NCBI GenBank assembly: GCA_965140395.1
Contig: OZ223205.1
Location: 1,054,001-1,118,000, forward strand
From: Parvibaculum sp002684405
Lineage (GTDB): Bacteria > Pseudomonadota > Alphaproteobacteria > Parvibaculales > Parvibaculaceae
Length of the DNA: 64,000 nucleotides
Direction of reading: 5' to 3'
Position 1 is the stretch's first letter. Each line of letters begins with the position of its first letter. The position numbers and the translations under genes are program-made. The notes under the pieces were generated by a model that saw only the letters and a program-made list of their open reading frames with translations, was not told the origin of the DNA and ran no database searches. Positions 8,295 through 16,140 of the stretch are shown one piece after another.

Positions 8295-8337
8295 TGAGTT
8301 TCTGCCTCTGGCGTCACGAAAACGGGCGATTCACGAT

Positions 8338-8353
8338 TGATTGTTGACAATCA
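8338..8353. promoter_or_regulatory. Operator-like palindrome 1 for the GntR regulator
   Basis: TGATTGTTGACAATCA is an inverted repeat with seven of eight positions paired. It lies 44 bp upstream of the gntR start. Its core ATTGTTGACAAT recurs as the exact reverse complement at 8424-8435, and paired ATTGTnnACAAT-type sites are the size expected for FCD-GntR dimers. Confidence 0.6.
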
Positions 8354-8423
8354 TACTCGATCACCTTCTATTGCCCTAGGATAATCGCCAATTTTCCGGT
8401 GTTTTGGTATCGTGCTGAGATAA

Positions 8424-8435
8424 ATTGTCAACAAT
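8424..8435. promoter_or_regulatory. Operator-like palindrome 2 for the GntR regulator
   Basis: ATTGTCAACAAT is the reverse complement of the core of the palindrome at 8338-8353. The two centres are 84 bp apart, eight turns of B-DNA, which would put bound dimers on one face and allow looping. It lies about 105 bp upstream of the dehydratase start. Confidence 0.6.
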
Positions 8436-8539
8436 AAGGCTCGGATCGCTTGCGGCTACCCGATCGCGGAAAGGTTGGGGAACCGTGAGGGAGGCAAGGC
8501 GGGCATTTGGGTGGTTCATTGAGCTGTGGAACCGGATTC

Positions 8540-9706
8540 ATGACTGAAGAATATCGTTTCGACGCCTATCGCAGACCCGACGGATCGGTCGGGTTGCGCA
8601 ATGACTTGCTCATACTTTCTCTGTCCGGGCTCACCACCCCCATCGCCCGGCGTGTCGCGGCGGCCCTTCCTCAGGCCAAGCTGATCACGATCCCCTATAC
8701 GGGGGGAATTATCGGGGAAGACGCCGTGCTTCGCCGGCGGATGTTGTCCGGTTTCGCAACGCATCCCAATGTCGGTGCGGTCCTTGTGATCAGCTGCAAT
8801 CCCATCGAGGGAAATTTGTATCACCGCATTGTCGAGGCGTCGGGCCGCCCCGCGGCGAAGCTGGTGCTGGATGATTACGGGCATGACGGTCTTCGGTTGA
8901 CGGATGCCGCAATGCGGGCCGGGGCCAGGCTTCTGAAGGAGCTGTCCGCCGCGCGCCGTAGCCCTGCCGGCTTGTCGGAGCTATGCATCGGCGTCGAATG
9001 CGGGCGTTCCGATACCAGTTCCGGGGTCGCGTCCAATCCGCTCGTGGGCCGTATCGCCGACGCCGTTGTTGCCGGCGGCGGTCGTGTGATGGGCGGCGAG
9101 ACGATGGAGTGGTTCGGGGCGGAACATCTTCTGGAGAAACGGGCGGCAACGCCCGCCGTCGCCGAACGTCTGAGAGAAGCCGTCGACCGGCGCATGAAAT
9201 GGGCCGAGGCAGCCGGGATAGATCTGATCGGCAGCAATCCGGGGCCGGCCAACATCGCGATGGGGCTTTCCACGCTCGAGGAGAAATCGCTGGGCGCCGT
9301 CATGAAGACAGGCAGCTCGCCTGTTTGCGGCGTGCTGCAACATGGCGAAGCCCCCGCCGGTCCCGGACTTTGGCTGATGGATCAGCCCTTCTATTCCACG
9401 GAATCGCTTTCCGGTTTTGTCGCGGCGGGCGCGCATATGGTGCTGTTCACGACCGGTCCGGGCAATAGCTTCGTCAGTCTGCTGGCGCCGACGGTTAAGC
9501 TGTCGGCCAACGCGGTGGCGTGCCGCGAGCTGACCGAGCAGATCGATTTCGACGCCAGTGGAATTCTGACCGGAGAAACGACCTTCGATGACGCCAAAAA
9601 GGCATTGCTGGAGCAGATGATGGATGTCGCTTCCGGGACATACACCTTCGGGGAGATCCTGGGAGAAGGCGATGAAACGATCAGCCGAAACGGAGAAACG
9701 CTCTGA
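8540..9706 (+). CDS. UxaA family hydro-lyase, large subunit (altronate dehydratase-like)
   Basis: A 388-residue large subunit of the UxaA superfamily, iron-dependent lyases acting on hydroxy acids (altronate, galactarate, sulfolactate). Seen motifs: YRRPDGSVGLRNDLLI at the N-terminus, VISCNPIEG, GVECGRSDTSSGVASNPLVG (about residues 150-169), GGETMEWFGAEHLL, and the C-terminal TTGPGNSF. The SAF-type small subunit is encoded separately just downstream, overlapping as TGATG. The ATG at 8540 was chosen because homology begins immediately after it; an in-frame TTG at 8507 would only add an unrelated leader. Which hydroxy acid is dehydrated is not evident, and no other sugar-acid genes lie nearby. 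Confidence 0.82.
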   Translation: MTEEYRFDAYRRPDGSVGLRNDLLILSLSGLTTPIARRVAAALPQAKLITIPYTGGIIGEDAVLRRRMLSGFATHPNVGAVLVISCNPIEGNLYHRIVEASGRPAAKLVLDDYGHDGLRLTDAAMRAGARLLKELSAARRSPAGLSELCIGVECGRSDTSSGVASNPLVGRIADAVVAGGGRVMGGETMEWFGAEHLLEKRAATPAVAERLREAVDRRMKWAEAAGIDLIGSNPGPANIAMGLSTLEEKSLGAVMKTGSSPVCGVLQHGEAPAGPGLWLMDQPFYSTESLSGFVAAGAHMVLFTTGPGNSFVSLLAPTVKLSANAVACRELTEQIDFDASGILTGETTFDDAKKALLEQMMDVASGTYTFGEILGEGDETISRNGETL

Positions 9707-10002
9707 TGGCCGGCGAACCTCGATATGCCGGATTCATGTTGCATACGGATGATGATGTCGCATTGGCCCTTGTCCCGCTGAAGGCAGGTGCCATGGTGCG
9801 CATTGTCACGCCGGACGGGCCACGTGAACTGGAAGTCAAAGAAGACATTCCGCTCTACCACAAATTCGCGATGCGGGATCTCGCGGAGGGAATTTCGGTG
9901 ATCAAGGGAGGAGAGGCCATCGGCGTGACATCCGCGCCGGTCGGTTGCGGGATGCATCTCCACATCCAGAATTTGAAAAGTATGCGCTACGGGGTTTCCT
10001 GA
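9706..10002 (+). CDS. UxaA family hydro-lyase, small (SAF domain) subunit
   Basis: A 98-residue SAF-domain protein corresponding to the N-terminal part of fused altronate dehydratases and to the small subunit of split enzymes such as sulfolactate sulfo-lyase. ALVPLKAGAMV, DIPLYHKFAMRDLAEG and the terminal GCGMHLHIQNLKSMR (the HxHxxN signature) are diagnostic. The start codon overlaps the large-subunit stop, giving translational coupling. The order is large-small; in many split UxaA operons the small subunit comes first. Confidence 0.85.
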   Translation: MAGEPRYAGFMLHTDDDVALALVPLKAGAMVRIVTPDGPRELEVKEDIPLYHKFAMRDLAEGISVIKGGEAIGVTSAPVGCGMHLHIQNLKSMRYGVS

Positions 10003-10078
10003 TACGGGTCGATTGAAGTGTTCCCGTATCGGCAAAACCGAGTGTCACGCCTCGACGAGAAGAAGGTTTGAAGAACCA

Positions 10079-11335
10079 ATGACACGCCCCGCCGACAAAT
10101 CTCCGCAGCAAGCCGCGCCGCTCGAGCCCAATCTAGATGCGCCGAGCGATTTGGGAATCATGGTCGGTTTTCCTCCGCCGCCGGAAAAACTCGTCACGCG
10201 CGCAAACATGATGGCGCCCGGGCATTTGCGCTGGAGCTTCATGAATCAGTCCCGGCTGTTTCCCACGACGCGCGTTTCCCGAGGAGAAGAGGCAATCACC
10301 CCCTTCGGCTATGGACAGCGACTGGATGTCGATAGCCTGCCCATAGCCTTTGAGGGAAACGACACCCTTCCGATGCAGGATTTTTATAGGCGGTCGGCCG
10401 TCGATGCGCTCCTGGTTGTGCATCGGGGCGAGATCGTTTTCGAGCGCTATTTCGGAGATATGACGGCATCGACGCTGCACGCATTGTTTTCCTGCACAAA
10501 GGGATTTGTCGGCCTGCTGGTTGAATGGCTCATCCAGGAGGGCGAGATCGACCGTGGCGCCGCCGCGGGGACCTATGTGCCGGAGCTTCAGGGAACGGCG
10601 CTGGGCGAGGCGACGGTGCAGCAGTTGCAGGATATGCAGGCTCACTTCGACTTCAGCGCCTTTCCGCCGCGCGTGCCGGGGCAGGTGCAGGTGGGGTACC
10701 TCGCCGCGCTTGGATTCATCGATGGCGGTCCGGATTATGCGGGGCCGAAAGGCGTCTATGAAACGCTGGCGACGAATACTGCAACGGTGCCCCATGGCGG
10801 CGCCTTTCGCTATGACAATGGCAGCACCGACACGCTTGGCTGGATCTTGCGGCGTGTCACCGGCAAGAGCCTCGACCAACTCATCGGCGATCGTCTCTGG
10901 TCGAAACTGGGCGCGGAGCACGATGCCTCGTTTTTCGTGGATCTGGGCGGCACCGAATGGGCCGCCGGCGGACTTTCCGCGACGGCCCGCGACCTGGCGC
11001 GGTTCGGCGAAATGCTTCGCTGCAACGGCATGTTCAACGGCACTCGAATCGTACCAGACAGCGTCATCGCGGAAATCGGGAAAGCCGGAGATCGCGATGT
11101 GTTCGAGGGGGATCCCATGTCCTATCCGGGGGGCTCCTATCACAATCAGTGGTGGTTCTTTCACGACGAGTTCGATTCATTCGCCGCTCGGGGCCAGTTC
11201 GGTCAACGCCTATGGATCGCGCCGACGGCCGAAACCGTGATCGTGCAGTTTTCCACTGATCCGGACCCGACCGGCAGCGAAGAGCCCTTGCGCCTGGCGG
11301 CCTGGCAGACGATTGCACGGGCCTTGGCGAGCTGA
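10079..11335 (+). CDS. NylB-type serine hydrolase (beta-lactamase fold)
   Basis: A 418-residue hydrolase of the class C beta-lactamase/esterase fold. The nucleophile motif SCTKG (SxxK) lies at about residues 138-142, and the FRYDNGSTDTLGW region supplies the catalytic tyrosine. The N-terminal PPPPEKLVTRAN, the WSFMNQSRLFPTTRVSRG segment, GGLSATARDLARFGEML and GGSYHNQWWFFHDE resemble 6-aminohexanoate-dimer hydrolase (NylB) more than beta-lactamase or D-Ala-D-Ala peptidase. No signal peptide is seen, so it acts in the cytoplasm on an amide or ester. It follows the UxaA pair by 76 bp and probably feeds the same pathway. ATG at 10079 was chosen over an earlier in-frame start for lack of conserved sequence before it. 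Confidence 0.8.
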   Translation: MTRPADKSPQQAAPLEPNLDAPSDLGIMVGFPPPPEKLVTRANMMAPGHLRWSFMNQSRLFPTTRVSRGEEAITPFGYGQRLDVDSLPIAFEGNDTLPMQDFYRRSAVDALLVVHRGEIVFERYFGDMTASTLHALFSCTKGFVGLLVEWLIQEGEIDRGAAAGTYVPELQGTALGEATVQQLQDMQAHFDFSAFPPRVPGQVQVGYLAALGFIDGGPDYAGPKGVYETLATNTATVPHGGAFRYDNGSTDTLGWILRRVTGKSLDQLIGDRLWSKLGAEHDASFFVDLGGTEWAAGGLSATARDLARFGEMLRCNGMFNGTRIVPDSVIAEIGKAGDRDVFEGDPMSYPGGSYHNQWWFFHDEFDSFAARGQFGQRLWIAPTAETVIVQFSTDPDPTGSEEPLRLAAWQTIARALAS

Positions 11336-11381
11336 GTGTCGGACGCGGAATCCTGAGCGAATGGATGTGGCGGGCGACGCG

Positions 11382-12365
11382 CTAGGTGCTTTCGGCTTGC
11401 CGCGCCTGCCGGCGGTAGTCGCGTGGCGAGACGCCGGTCCAGCGCTTGAAGGCGTTTCGAAAATTGGAAATATCCTCAAACCCCAGAAGAACGCCGATTT
11501 CCGACACGCTGATGTCGGTGTCGCGCAGATATTCGCAGGCGAGATAGCTCCTGACCTCGTTCACGATGGCCTGGTAGCTCGTTCCCTCGTCCAGAAGGCG
11601 CCGGCGCAGGGTGCGCGGGCTCATATTGAGCTTGTCGGCGATTTCGGCCGCGTTGGGCAGGCTCGAGCGGGACGTCATCAAAAGGCGCCGCACGATGTTC
11701 TGATAGCCGTGACTTTCCTCCATCCGCTGAAGCAGCTTCTCGCATTGGCGCAGATAGGCGTCGGCCGTCGAGATATGGGCGGCCGGAAGCGGGCGGTCCA
11801 GCACATCGGCCGGACCGATCAGCCGGTTGGCAAGATGCCCATAGGTGGTCGGTATGCCGACGATATCCGAATATCGCTCTTCCGGAATGGACGGCGTGTA
11901 GGAAAGCTCCAGCTGCGCCGTTTCGAGGTGGCGGCCGATCAGTTCCCGCAGCGCCGTCGACACGGCGGAGAAAAACAGGTCCGTGAGAAAGTTCGGCGCG
12001 CCGGGCACGCTGAAGGCCGGAAAGTAGGAAACCACCACCGACTCGTCTGCGAAGACGACCTGCACTCTTCCCTTGTCGCCATTGATTGGGTTGTAGCGCA
12101 CGAGAATTCTCGCCGCCTGCCGCAATGTCTGGCAGCTCATCAACGCATGTCCGAACAGCCCATGCGTGCCCAGGTGAAATCCCGTGCCGACCAGAAGCGG
12201 CAGCTCCGCATGGCCGTGCGAGATGTCCACGGCGCGGCAGCACAGATCGTAGAGATCCTTCTCGCGCAACGGTTCGCTGTAGGTCCGCGCAAATTCCGAC
12301 GCGTCGTATCCAAGCTGCCTGAGTGTGGATTCGAGAACTGTGACATATGCGGGAGACAAATACAT
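11382..12365 (-). CDS. AraC family regulator (paralogue A)
   Basis: A 327-residue regulator with an OruR-like N-terminal arabinose-binding-type domain (PF12625 style, about residues 15-200) and a C-terminal AraC/XylS helix-turn-helix pair (LNMSPRTLRRRLLDEGTSYQAI ... VSEIGVLLGFEDISNFRNAFKRWTGVSPRDYR). It is closely similar throughout to the AraC protein at 14638-15699, so the two are paralogues. It is divergent from the DUF1329 gene across 507 bp, which is the likely target. Members of this subfamily often respond to hydrophobic or amino-acid-derived ligands; the ligand here is unknown. Confidence 0.92.
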   Translation of the reverse strand: MYLSPAYVTVLESTLRQLGYDASEFARTYSEPLREKDLYDLCCRAVDISHGHAELPLLVGTGFHLGTHGLFGHALMSCQTLRQAARILVRYNPINGDKGRVQVVFADESVVVSYFPAFSVPGAPNFLTDLFFSAVSTALRELIGRHLETAQLELSYTPSIPEERYSDIVGIPTTYGHLANRLIGPADVLDRPLPAAHISTADAYLRQCEKLLQRMEESHGYQNIVRRLLMTSRSSLPNAAEIADKLNMSPRTLRRRLLDEGTSYQAIVNEVRSYLACEYLRDTDISVSEIGVLLGFEDISNFRNAFKRWTGVSPRDYRRQARQAEST

Positions 12366-12816
12366 TGTTGGCCTACTCCTACCCCCAGATTGTCCGGAAC
12401 CAACCTTCCGAAGGGCAGGTCGCCGGTTTCATTATGATTTCTGGATTGGGAGGCCCGCGACAGGTATGTGCAGAATCATGCGCGGGACAACGAAGTTGGC
12501 AGGGGGATACTAGCCAGAAGACAAGGTCGGGGAAAGAACTTTCAAAATCCTTATACGGAGTAATGAGACAGGAACCGGCATATGTCTTCGGGCGGATGTT
12601 GCGGCGGGGCCGGTTGCGGCTTGCCGTGGCGTGTCCGGTGGCGCGTTCCACTGCCGTCTGCCGAGGCGCATGCGGGGAATGGCGCGGGGTGGCCGCTTTT
12701 TACCCCTAACTTGGCCTGTTTGAGGCCTGTCGCCGTAAGGCGTTCCCTCTAGGCTGCACCTTCGCAGATCGCTTGTCCTGAAGCTGGCTCGATACATGGA
12801 AGTAGCGGGGGCGAGA

Positions 12817-12830
12817 CGTTACCAGTAACG
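12817..12830. promoter_or_regulatory. Perfect 14-bp dyad upstream of the DUF1329 gene
   Basis: CGTTACCAGTAACG has 6-bp arms around CA and ends 42 bp before the DUF1329 start. It could be a regulator site or a small leader hairpin. The rest of the 507-bp divergent region (12366-12872) contains a TAGCCAGAAG element at 12511-12520 resembling the repeats upstream of the DUF1302 gene, and a GGCCTGT direct repeat at 12713 and 12724. No convincing small gene was found there. Confidence 0.4.
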
Positions 12831-12872
12831 AACAACAGGCCATTGCATCGCCTGAAAGGGGGGGAGGTTTCG

Positions 12873-14234
12873 ATGAGGATTATGAAAACAGCCACGCTGT
12901 CGGCTGCCATCTTGGCGCTCGGCATGACCGCGTCCTACGCGAAAGTACCGGAAAACCAGGTCAATCGGTTGGGGCAGGACCTGACGCCGATCGGCGCGGA
13001 GAAAGCCGGCGATGGAGGGGATATTCCGGCCTGGACCGGGGGACTGAATTCGGTTCCCTCCAATGTCAGCTATCAGGTGGGCGATCATCTGGAGAACCCG
13101 TTCCCCGATGACAAGCCGCTCTATGTCGTGGACGGTTCCAATATCGACCAGTACCGGAAGTTCCTGACGCCCGGTCAGGCGGCGATGCTGGAACGCTATG
13201 ACGACTACAAGATGAAAGTCTTCCAGACGCGGCGTAGCTGCGCCTATCCCCAGAACGTCTATGCCGCGACCAAGCGCAATGCGCGCGTCGGCGAGCTTGT
13301 GGGCGGCGGCAACGGCGTGTCGAAGGCCATCATGGGCTTCCCGTTCCCCATTCCGAACAACGCCTATGAAATCGTGTGGAACCACACGCTGCGCTATCGC
13401 TCCTTCAAGCTGATCCGTCAGTTCGCGGCCATGCCGGTCACGCCGAGCGGCACCTACACGCCGCTGATCGTGCAGGACCAGGCGATCCTGTGGTGGTCCG
13501 ACCCGACGAAGAAGAGCGCGGAAGATCTCAACAACAACTCGATCTACTACATTGCGCACACGATTGCGCCGGCGCGCGCCGCCGGTAACGTGATCCTGGT
13601 GCATGAAGCGATCAACGCGGCCAAGCGTCCGCGCCAGGCCTGGCAGTACAGCCCCGGCACGCGCCGTGTGCGCCGCGCGCCCAACATCGCCTTCGACAAT
13701 CCCGGCGTGAACACGGACGGCCTGTCCACCGCCGACAGCTTCGACGGCTATAACGGCTCGCTGGAACGCTACGACTGGACCGTGCTCGGCAAGAATGTGC
13801 GTTACATGGCGGCCAATAATTACGAGATGGGTCTGGCCAAATATGACGACCTCATCCAGGCGCGCCACCTCAACCAGGATTTCGTGCGCTACGAAAAGCA
13901 TCGCATGTGGGAAGTGCAGGCCGATCTGAAGCCCTCCACCCGTCACGTCTACGCCCGCCGCGTCTTCCATATGGACGAGGATGCCTGGCAGATCGCCGCG
14001 ACCGAGCTCTATGACGGACGAGGCGACATCTGGCGTGTGCAGGAGCTGGAGCAGATCCAGGCCTACAACGTGCCGCTCTGCGCCTATGCCGGTCAGATGG
14101 ACTACGACCTGCAGGGCAGCCGCTACCTTGCCTCGGCTCTGAACAATGAGGAGCCCGCGGTGAACTTCTTCGCGGACGAGCTGAACGGCGACGAGTACTC
14201 GCCCAGTGCAATCCGCCGGATGGGCGCCCGCTAA
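12873..14234 (+). CDS. DUF1329 domain-containing exported protein
   Basis: A 453-residue secreted protein of the DUF1329 family (function not established; thought to be associated with the outer membrane and repeatedly found next to DUF1302 genes). A signal peptide, MRIMKTATLSAAILALGMTA, precedes cleavage near SYA-KVP. Family-like stretches include GGDIPAWTGGL, FPFPIPNNAYEIVWNH, AWQYSPGTRRVRRAPNIAFDNP and WQIAATELYDGRGDIWRVQE. The start was placed at the ATG behind GGGGAGG; an earlier in-frame TTG at 12843 would spoil the signal peptide. Its usual partner, DUF1302, lies 1.9 kb downstream. A role in export or uptake of a hydrophobic compound is inference. Confidence 0.88.
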   Translation: MRIMKTATLSAAILALGMTASYAKVPENQVNRLGQDLTPIGAEKAGDGGDIPAWTGGLNSVPSNVSYQVGDHLENPFPDDKPLYVVDGSNIDQYRKFLTPGQAAMLERYDDYKMKVFQTRRSCAYPQNVYAATKRNARVGELVGGGNGVSKAIMGFPFPIPNNAYEIVWNHTLRYRSFKLIRQFAAMPVTPSGTYTPLIVQDQAILWWSDPTKKSAEDLNNNSIYYIAHTIAPARAAGNVILVHEAINAAKRPRQAWQYSPGTRRVRRAPNIAFDNPGVNTDGLSTADSFDGYNGSLERYDWTVLGKNVRYMAANNYEMGLAKYDDLIQARHLNQDFVRYEKHRMWEVQADLKPSTRHVYARRVFHMDEDAWQIAATELYDGRGDIWRVQELEQIQAYNVPLCAYAGQMDYDLQGSRYLASALNNEEPAVNFFADELNGDEYSPSAIRRMGAR

Positions 14235-14303
14235 GGCACCGCAAACGGAGAACCGGGCGTCAGCGCCCGGTTCGACACCCCGCCATCGGGTCGAAATTGT
14301 GAG

Positions 14304-14335
14304 CCTCGGGAGCGAACAAAGCTCCCGGGGTCTTT
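14304..14335 (+). terminator. Intrinsic terminator after the DUF1329 gene
   Basis: CCTCGGGAGC and GCTCCCGGGG form a 10-bp stem (one G-T pair) around GAACAAA, followed by TCTTT. Another perfect 9-bp hairpin (AACCGGGCG/CGCCCGGTT, 14251-14272) sits just after the stop codon without a T-tract. Together they separate DUF1329 from the small HTH gene. Confidence 0.65.
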
Positions 14336-14365
14336 CCGTCGAAAGCCCTGAAGGAGTGTTTGGTG

Positions 14366-14644
14366 ATGTCGGCTGAAGCACTGTCTCGCAGTCAGATCGC
14401 AGAGATACTGGAGGCTTATCGGACAGGCGTGCCCGTGGAGACCATATGCGCGCGCTTCGAGGTCAATCGGGCCACTCTCTACGAGGCACGGGCCCTTTAT
14501 GGCGAACTCCACGCACCCTTGGTGCATGCCCGCGCAACGGCCTCCGGGGAGGAAGAGCTTTCATTGATGAAGCGGGCTGTGGCCGAGCTGCTTCTGGACA
14601 ATGCCATTCTTCGCATGCATGTCCAGCGGCGGGAGCGTTACTGA
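14366..14644 (+). CDS. IS3 OrfA-like helix-turn-helix protein, orphan
   Basis: A 92-residue protein with the layout of IS3-family OrfA. The HTH is SRSQIAEILEAYRTGVPVETICARFEVNRATLYEARALYG, followed by a leucine-rich helix ELSLMKRAVAELLLDNAILRMHVQ that parallels the OrfA coiled coil. No OrfB (integrase catalytic part), terminal inverted repeat or target duplication was found around it, so it is either an IS remnant or a domesticated DNA-binding protein. ATG at 14366 has AAGGAG 9 nt upstream; GTG 14363 and TTG 14360 are alternatives. Its 3' end overlaps the convergent AraC gene by 7 nt. Confidence 0.6.
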   Translation: MSAEALSRSQIAEILEAYRTGVPVETICARFEVNRATLYEARALYGELHAPLVHARATASGEEELSLMKRAVAELLLDNAILRMHVQRRERY

Positions 14645-15699
14645 ACGCGTAGCCGGGGCTTGCCGATCCCGCCGCCATTGTCGATGGCCAAGGGGAGAGA
14701 GACGATCGTCTCCCGCTCGTCGCCGGCATGGTCCGGCGGCCGCGTCCGGAACGCGCTGGGCGACATGCCGGTCCATCGCTTGAAGGCGTTCCGGAAATTC
14801 GCCGCATCCTCGAATCCCACAAGCGCGCCGATTTCGGCGATGCCGATTTCCGTCCGCCGCAGATATTCGCAGGCGACATGCGCGCGAACCTCGTTGCAGA
14901 TCCGCTGATAGGACGTGCCTTCGCCCGTCAGGCGGCGGCGCAGCGTGCGGGGGCTGATATTCAGCATCGCGGCCACTTCGCCCTCGCGCGGGAATTGCGG
15001 TTTCATGCGCATCAATATCCGGCGCACCTGCGTATGCGTGCCATGCGCGCGCCCCATCTGCGCCAGCAGTTTCTCGCACTGCTCCAGATAAAGCGGCGCC
15101 GTATCGATCTCCGCGGCGGGCAGGGGAACCTGCATCGCCTCTATCGGGCCCAGAAGCCGGTTGGCCTTGTGGCCGAAGGTCGTCGGCATCTTGATGAGGT
15201 CTGAAAAGCGGTCCTCGTCGATCCGCGGCACATGCGCCAGCTCCAGGCGGGCGCCGCTCAGATCCGTACCCAGCAGTTCCCGCAGCGCATTGACGACGGC
15301 GGCGAAGAAAATCTCGCTCATCAGGCCGGGAAAGGACGGAATCTCGAAGGGCGAAACGAAACTCAGCACCACATTGTCGGCGGTATAGGAGACGTTCGCG
15401 CAGCGCGTTTCGCCGTCGAGCGGGTTGTAGCGCATCAATATCCGCGCCGCCTGATGCAGTGTCCTGCAGCTCATCAGCGCGTGGCCGAATATGCCATGCG
15501 AGCCGAGGCTCAGGGAGCGGCCGATTCGCAGTCCGAGTTCCGGGTGATGGTCCGCGCTGATGGCGATCTGCCGGCACAAATCGGGCAGGTCGTCGCCGGA
15601 AAGGCCAAGTCCCTCGAAGGATTGCAGCGTCGATGAATCGAAGCCCAGCTCCTCGATGACCACACAGGCCGCTAGCGGATAGCTCTTCGTGACGCGCAT
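14638..15699 (-). CDS. AraC family regulator (paralogue B)
   Basis: A 353-residue regulator sharing the same two-domain plan as the 11382-12365 protein, including near-identical blocks such as GHALMSCRTLHQAARILMRYNP, LRRRLTGEGTSYQRI and FEDAANFRNAFKRWTGMSPSAFR. It has an extra C-terminal tail of about 25 residues. Start at 15699 is supported by GGGGAGGGAA upstream; an in-frame extension to 15750 is unlikely. It is divergent from the DUF1302 gene, its probable target. Its gene is convergent with, and overlaps by 7 nt, the small HTH gene. Confidence 0.9.
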   Translation of the reverse strand: MRVTKSYPLAACVVIEELGFDSSTLQSFEGLGLSGDDLPDLCRQIAISADHHPELGLRIGRSLSLGSHGIFGHALMSCRTLHQAARILMRYNPLDGETRCANVSYTADNVVLSFVSPFEIPSFPGLMSEIFFAAVVNALRELLGTDLSGARLELAHVPRIDEDRFSDLIKMPTTFGHKANRLLGPIEAMQVPLPAAEIDTAPLYLEQCEKLLAQMGRAHGTHTQVRRILMRMKPQFPREGEVAAMLNISPRTLRRRLTGEGTSYQRICNEVRAHVACEYLRRTEIGIAEIGALVGFEDAANFRNAFKRWTGMSPSAFRTRPPDHAGDERETIVSLPLAIDNGGGIGKPRLRVQ

Positions 15700-15947
15700 G
15701 ACCGTTCCCTCCCCGTAATGAAGTCTGGACACACAGTATTGGACTGTCAATCCGAAGAAGAAGCGAAAGATAAAACCACATAAGGATTACGCATATTTGC
15801 CGTCGGAAATCGAGAATCGGGGAAAGGTGAAAAATATGGGTATTTCGCGCTGCGAATTGGGCGTGCACCTCTTTGCGGAACGAAAAATCCGGCGCTGTGG
15901 CACTTCCGCCGCTCGGAAATCGGCTGCCGCGAAGGGGGTTTTCGAAC

Positions 15948-15977
15948 TGGCCAGATCGAACCGTCACATTGGCCAGA
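15948..15977 (+). promoter_or_regulatory. Direct repeats, candidate AraC operator upstream of the DUF1302 gene
   Basis: TGGCCAGA occurs at 15948-15955 and again at 15970-15977, a 22-bp (two-turn) period that is normal for AraC/XylS half-sites in tandem. They lie 164-193 bp before the DUF1302 start in the divergent spacer 15700-16140. That spacer is also relatively AT-rich around 15770-15850. A similar TAGCCAGAAG element is at 12511-12520 before DUF1329. No other feature was identified in the spacer. Confidence 0.45.
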
Positions 15978-16140
15978 AGCCACCTTCAACCGGCCTGCCT
16001 CCTTCACGCATACTCCCCTCGCTTCGAAAGGGAGGAGTTCGTTGCGTCATCGGGCATTTGTCGATGAGCGGGCGGCGCTCGCGGAAGCGAGAGAAACAAA
16101 AGCACGTAGTAGAAACGTAAAGGGGAAAAGGGGGGAAGGA

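Noticed and set aside
7416..11340. A genomic island integrated at tRNA-Gly(CCC)
   Set aside because: The UxaA/NylB locus starts right after the tRNA, but there is no integrase and no repeated tRNA 3' end in the window.
14251..14700. A complete IS3 insertion sequence around the OrfA-like gene
   Set aside because: No OrfB, no terminal inverted repeats and no direct target repeats could be found; only the single small gene is supported.
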